From the NCBI GenBank assembly GCA_027625915.1, contig JANTQA010000015.1, positions 5,175,001 to 5,239,000 on the forward strand: DNA of 64,000 bases. The letters are read 5' to 3'. Below the pieces are notes generated by a model that was not told where the DNA came from, ran no database searches, and saw only the letters and a program-made list of their open reading frames with translations. Positions within the stretch are counted from its first letter, which is position 1. The number at the start of each line of letters is the position of its first letter. Below, piece by piece: positions 60,401 through 64,000 of the stretch. A program made the translations under genes and the position numbers. This DNA comes from Anaeramoeba flamelloides (Eukaryota > Metamonada > Anaeramoebidae).

Positions 60401-62610
60401 TGATTGGTACAACCAACACCCTTATTCAAGGTATGTACATGAGCAGAAAAAAAAGCAATACTTGGTTAAAGGAAGAAATACAAAATAGATATAAAAACGA
60501 TGATTATATACCACTTTGCGTTTTTGCTGAAGGTACAACAACAAATGGAAAAGGTGTTTTACAATTTAGAAAGGGTTTATTTGAATCAGGTTATACCATA
60601 CATCCAATTAAGATCCAATTTAAAGGTGGCTTACCATTTAAATTTTCTGAAGTATCTTATACATACCAAAGCGTCCCATTTCTATTTATCTCCATTTTAT
60701 GCAATATTATTAATTTTGTTGAAGTTACATATTTAGAACCTTATGAACCTTCTGAAGAAGAAAAAAAAGACTCAATACTTTTTGCAAATAACGTCAGAAA
60801 GGTAATTTTTCTTAATTTTTTTTTATTTTACAAATCTAATTTCACAAATTAAAAATCTATCTATCTCATGTGCTATTTACCTTAATTAACTTTTAATCAA
60901 CACCATTCAATATTATTATATTACTAGGTTATAAATAAAAGAATAAAAAAATTTTTTAGTTAAGGTTTACGAGACCTGAAAAATGAAAAAAAAAATAAAA
61001 AAGAGTATCTTGTGTATAGCATAATGTCTTGTTATTTTAGTTCTTTGTTCTTTGATCTGAAAATTAGTATGTATTTTAATGATTCGTTAAAAAATGAATT
61101 TATTATAAAAATTTTTACTAAGGTAGAATTTGGTCACAAAATATCCCACACATTGGTTGATAAAAAATTTAGTAAATATGGAATTTAGATCGAAAATTTA
61201 GAATCATCTTTTATTTTTTATTTCAATATTTTCAATAAAATTATTTTTCTTTTTTTGAAAAGTGAGTAATTGGGAAAAAGAGTGGCCTACTATTATCTTC
61301 TTTTGAGTTGGAGATCCAAAATTAAGAATAAACTGTTTAACACTTTTAAAATAAAAATTTTGTTTTTAATTAAAAATATTTTCTATGTGAATCATGAACT
61401 TTTGTAAATTTTTTAAATTGTAAAAATAACTACCTTTTTTTTTTAGTTTTTTGATAAATGTATTAATCATTTCCGATTTTTTTTAATCAAAATTCCACTT
61501 TCGTAAATTCCACTTGGAAAAAATCATTTTATATTTTTTTCATTATTCACAAAACAAAATTTCAAGATTAAATGTCAGAAAAATCGTAAATGAATTATAA
61601 GCTAAAACAGCACAGTAAAAAAAAAACCAACAAAGGGTAAACAAAAAAAGAAGTGATGGCTTATCATGAATATATACACAAAAATAAAAAGCCAATCCAC
61701 CAAAAATGAAGAAGAAAAAAAATTCCCTTGGCAAATATCTAATTTTCATATTTCAAGAGAAAGAAGAAATTAAACAGTTAGCACAAATCATAATATGTTA
61801 ATCTAAAAAACTTCTAAAAACAAACTAGATTTTATGGAGCAGAAAATTATGTATTAATGGTAACTACCAATCTATTAGTTTTAAAAATATAAAAAAACAA
61901 ACCAAATTCGAGACCTTAAAAAATAAGATAAAGTTTTATCTTAATAGGATCATCAAAAACTTCCAAACTCTTTATATCGCAAAAACCAAGAAAAGGATTC
62001 AGATTTCATGGTCAACATATGAGTACAAAAAAGATATAAGTTTCAGGCTATTTTCGAATGAAACTTTTATGAAAATAAAATGAAATTTACTTGTTTTTTT
62101 TAATAAAATTATTGGAATGGCCAATTGAGGTTACATGTAAAAACAGAGTAAATTTTTATTCAAAATTTAAGGGTTAAAATAAAAAATTTTGAAAAATAAA
62201 TGAAAAATTATAGGAAAAAAATTGGATTCATTGAAATTATTAAGTACCATATTCTGTTGATTGTTTCATAATTTTTATACCAATTTTTCTTTTGTTTATT
62301 CTTATTATTTTGAATTTTTAACTTGGAATTTGATTTTAAATATATTAATATTTTATATAGATATTAATTAAGATTTTTTAATAAAAATAAATTGTTAATT
62401 GTTTTTGATTGATCATCTTGCTAATTTTTTAATTTAAAAACTATTTTTTTTTTTTTTTTTTGAAATATTTCTTATTATTATTCATAGAAATATATTGAAC
62501 AAACAGGCTTACCACCATACCAAGGATCTTATCGTGATTTTGTTGAATATGAAAAAGTTTTAAAGACGATCCGAAAAAGAGGAACACAAAATAAGAAAAA
62601 AACAAAATAA
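54424..62610 (+). CDS. LPCAT-like 1-acyl-glycerophospholipid acyltransferase (PlsC family)
   Basis: Membrane acyltransferase of phospholipid remodelling: acyl-CoA plus a lysophospholipid or lysophosphatidate. Five exons: 54424-54555, 54634-54861, 54967-55077, 60379-60801 and 62488-62610, all phase 0, giving 338 residues. Exon 2 encodes hydrophobic segments (about residues 45-75 and 93-105). Motif I NHQTLED (136-142) is in exon 3; motif III AEGTTTNGKG (207-216) with QFRKG is in exon 4. The segment EVTYLEPYEPSEEEKKDS..LFANNVR is close to human LPCAT1/2, and exon 5 (GLPPYQGSYRDF) continues the LPCAT alignment. Unlike LPCAT1/2 it stops before any EF-hands, ending in a basic Lys-rich tail that could be an ER-type signal (inference). 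The third intron is 5301 nt and the fourth 1686 nt. Confidence 0.92.
55384..56432 (-). mobile_element. P-B: truncated piggyBac-like TIR element
   Basis: Inverse-orientation copy of P-A. Its TTAA-flanked end is at 55380-55383 (TTAA then CGAGGACATTTGTAATT). The other end stops at about 56432, lacking the last 110 bp of P-A, where R2 begins. The copies share long matches such as AACGACTCTAACTTTTGAAG (in P-A sense). Confidence 0.7.
56433..56745. repeat. R2: dispersed repeat, empty-site copy
   Basis: Matches R1 (22770-23282) but lacks the X insertion; the site reads TTTAATAGTAAAAAA near 56590. It joins P-B on one side and the hairpin array on the other. Confidence 0.6.
56750..57380. repeat. Hairpin array with conserved TAGGCACT spacers
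   Basis: Six or so hairpins of three sequence types follow one another: type a (AATAAACTGAAAATTT and complement) at about 56773-56850 and 56950-57030; type b (TTTTCTTGAGTTTTCT with CAAGAAAA) at about 56855-56921 and 57124-57246; type c (GAATAGAGTAAAATC / GATTTTACTCTATTC) at 57048-57082 and 57295-57329. Each block ends with a motif like TAGGCACTTGATGGACAC, at about 56922, 57102, 57249 and 57349. No open frame. Not a standard class of repeat. Confidence 0.75.
57500..57720. repeat. E2: repeat similar to the insertion in V1
   Basis: The complement of 57530-57720 resembles 11640-11845 (GGGTTTAAAAT, CTTTGAATTAGGAGTCACAA). A segment CAAGAGCTCTTAA looks stem-like but a tRNA cloverleaf could not be drawn. 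The function is unknown. Confidence 0.4.
58180..58730 (+). mobile_element. V3: TIR element, about 550 bp
   Basis: Ends TATATAAACTCAATTCCAAA and the complement of TATATAAGCCCCATTCCAAA; the interior matches V2 closely (ATTGGTCAACGGTATCTTAT, ACATTAATACCGGGTAACTT). Confidence 0.75.
59339..59918 (+). mobile_element. Z2: intact-length TIR element, 580 bp
   Basis: TIRs GTATTTCCAAAAAAGTGGGG and the complement of GCTATTTCCAAGAAAGTGGG. Both are flanked by TATATATA. It aligns with both halves of Z1 and lacks the W insertion. Confidence 0.8.
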
Positions 62611-64000
62611 AAAAAAAATCCTTATACTATTTTATTTTTAACATTATCATTAATTATTATCAATTTTTTCCAATTTCAATTTAAAAAGTAAAAATTAAAT
62701 AACCCTATATACATTTATAAAACATTAATCCATTTATAAAACAAATCAATACAATTTACACGAATACCAATAAAATATATTCATGGAACTTATCGTTTTT
62801 AAAATATGATTACTTTAAAATAAGAAATTATTAAATGATCTTAAAAATAAATATCCACCAAACTCTTTTTTTTTTTTTTTTTTTCTTTTTTCAAAGAATT
62901 TTAATTACGTGATTTAACAATAATAATATTTAAAAAACATCCATATTAATTTTGAAATTTTATTTCATTGTTTATTTATTTATTTATTGAGAGAAAGGAG
63001 TAATTTAAGAAAATTTATATTATAATATAAAAAAAGAGAAGAAGGATACTTAAAAAATTATAATAAAAAAAATGTTACATAATTATTGAAAAAGAAATCA
63101 AAGTTATTAACAAAATGAAGGTAGCGAGTCAAGATCTACTTTTAGTAGTTAGTTTTTCAAGAGTATCAAATTTTTTTGTGGAATTTATTGATTTTCTCAT
63201 CAAAATTTAAACTCAAGAAAAGATCTGTTATGTTTTTCTTTTAATTTTTATTTTGTATTAGAAAATTTAGAAATTTTATAAAGAAAAACTGATTTTTTTT
63301 AAAAAAATGAAATTATTTTTGCTAGAATTTTAAAAGAATAAGCTATTTCAATAAAAGTTGGAAAATTTTTGTTAAAATATCTTGAAAAAGTTCAATCCAA
63401 ATAGAAGTATTAAAATATTCAAAATTAATATTTGGAATTTATGATTCTTTTAAATAATTGAATTAATTTTTTTAAAGATGATATTTTTTTAATTTAAAGA
63501 GATGAATGCTATTGATCTCAATTTTATGGTATTTCCAAAAAAATATGATATATATATATTTTTTTTAACATTACAGAGAAAATTCTTTTTGTTAGTAGGA
63601 CAATTAGTAAAATGATAATATGAAATTAATAGATATATTATCACTAACAAAATATGTATCCATTGAATATATTTCAAAATATTCTCATTGAAGTATTTCC
63701 CCAAAATAGTAAAAAAAAATTACTTTAAAAGTAAAGACAACCGGTAATAGAAAATACTATAAAGAAATTAACAATTTATAGTGGAAAAAAAACTATTTAT
63801 AAAACAAAAAATAAAGTTTTATTATTAAATATATACCTATTTTATTTATCAACAAAGCCACAGATGAATAAAACCCAAATAAATTACTAATTTATATCAA
63901 TTAATAACACATTAGAAAAATACTTAAAAAAAATTAAAAAGAAATTCGAGACTCTTGGAGTTTGTACGAATATTCTCAAGTTATAGTTTTTTTTAAATAG
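62611..64000. other. Spacer after the acyltransferase gene
   Basis: AT-rich sequence to the window edge. A decayed Z-like copy (about 63530-63790: GGTATTTCCAAAAAAATATG ... AAGTATTTCCCCAAAATAG) is the only recognisable feature. No gene seen. Confidence 0.45.

Noticed and set aside
60500-60736. Second open frame across the acyltransferase exon 4
   Set aside because: It is an out-of-frame shadow of the conserved AEGTTTNGKG exon.
1-64000. LTR retroelements or other virus-like elements
   Set aside because: No reverse transcriptase, integrase, capsid or polymerase motifs and no LTR pair were seen; all elements found are short TIR or foldback DNA repeats.

Overview
Organism. The window is nuclear DNA of a very AT-rich protist. 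Coding exons are clearly less AT-rich than their surroundings. Introns follow GT..AG (GTAAGT, GTAATT, GTAAAA donors; TAG acceptors), and the proteins carry long Asn, Asp/Glu and Lys/Glu runs. The gene set (TOR, UNC-50, PX-BAR sorting nexin, RING/TRAF zinc-finger protein, importin alpha, LPCAT-like acyltransferase, BTB protein) and the KEK/TKTK low-complexity style resemble amoeboid protists such as Anaeramoeba. That assignment is an inference from style, not proven. A dictyostelid is less likely because introns and gene spacings here are far longer.

Layout. 119-357 (+): last two exons of a gene entering from the left. 363-1970 (-): BTB-BACK protein with a C-terminal amidotransferase-like domain, tail-to-tail with the first gene. 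1.97-7.5 kb: no gene seen. About 7.47-20.38 kb (+): a complete TOR kinase split by a 3.9 kb intron. 20.4-22.1 kb: trinucleotide repeat and a large perfect foldback. 22.10-27.39 kb (+): UNC-50 in three exons, including a 26-nt microexon and a 4.4 kb intron. 28-32.4 kb: nested transposon copies. 32.50-35.14 kb (+): PX-BAR sorting nexin with a two-codon first exon. 37.97-43.12 kb (-): RING-TRAF-CHORD-like protein with a 3.3 kb intron. 45.7-48.3 kb: three TIR elements. 49.46-51.24 kb (-): importin alpha. 54.42-62.61 kb (+): five-exon LPCAT/PlsC-type acyltransferase with introns of 5.3 and 1.7 kb. 62.6-64 kb: no gene seen.

Mobile DNA. At least nine families of short non-coding terminal-inverted-repeat elements, named here P, R, T, U/V, W, X, Y, Z and F, recur within the window. 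One (P) has TTAA flanks like piggyBac. Several insert at TA. They fill the giant introns and long spacers and are often nested (Z contains W, which contains F; X contains Y). No transposase gene is present, so any movement must be driven in trans. A separate array of hairpins divided by a conserved TAGGCACT-type motif lies in the acyltransferase intron and matches no class I know.

Genes together. The genes are ordinary eukaryotic housekeeping and signalling functions (growth control, Golgi/endosome traffic, nuclear import, phospholipid remodelling, ubiquitin-type signalling). Nothing in the sequence ties them into one pathway. The distinctive points are gene structure (tiny exons, giant transposon-filled introns), a cysteine-rich insertion in TOR, and the hairpin array.
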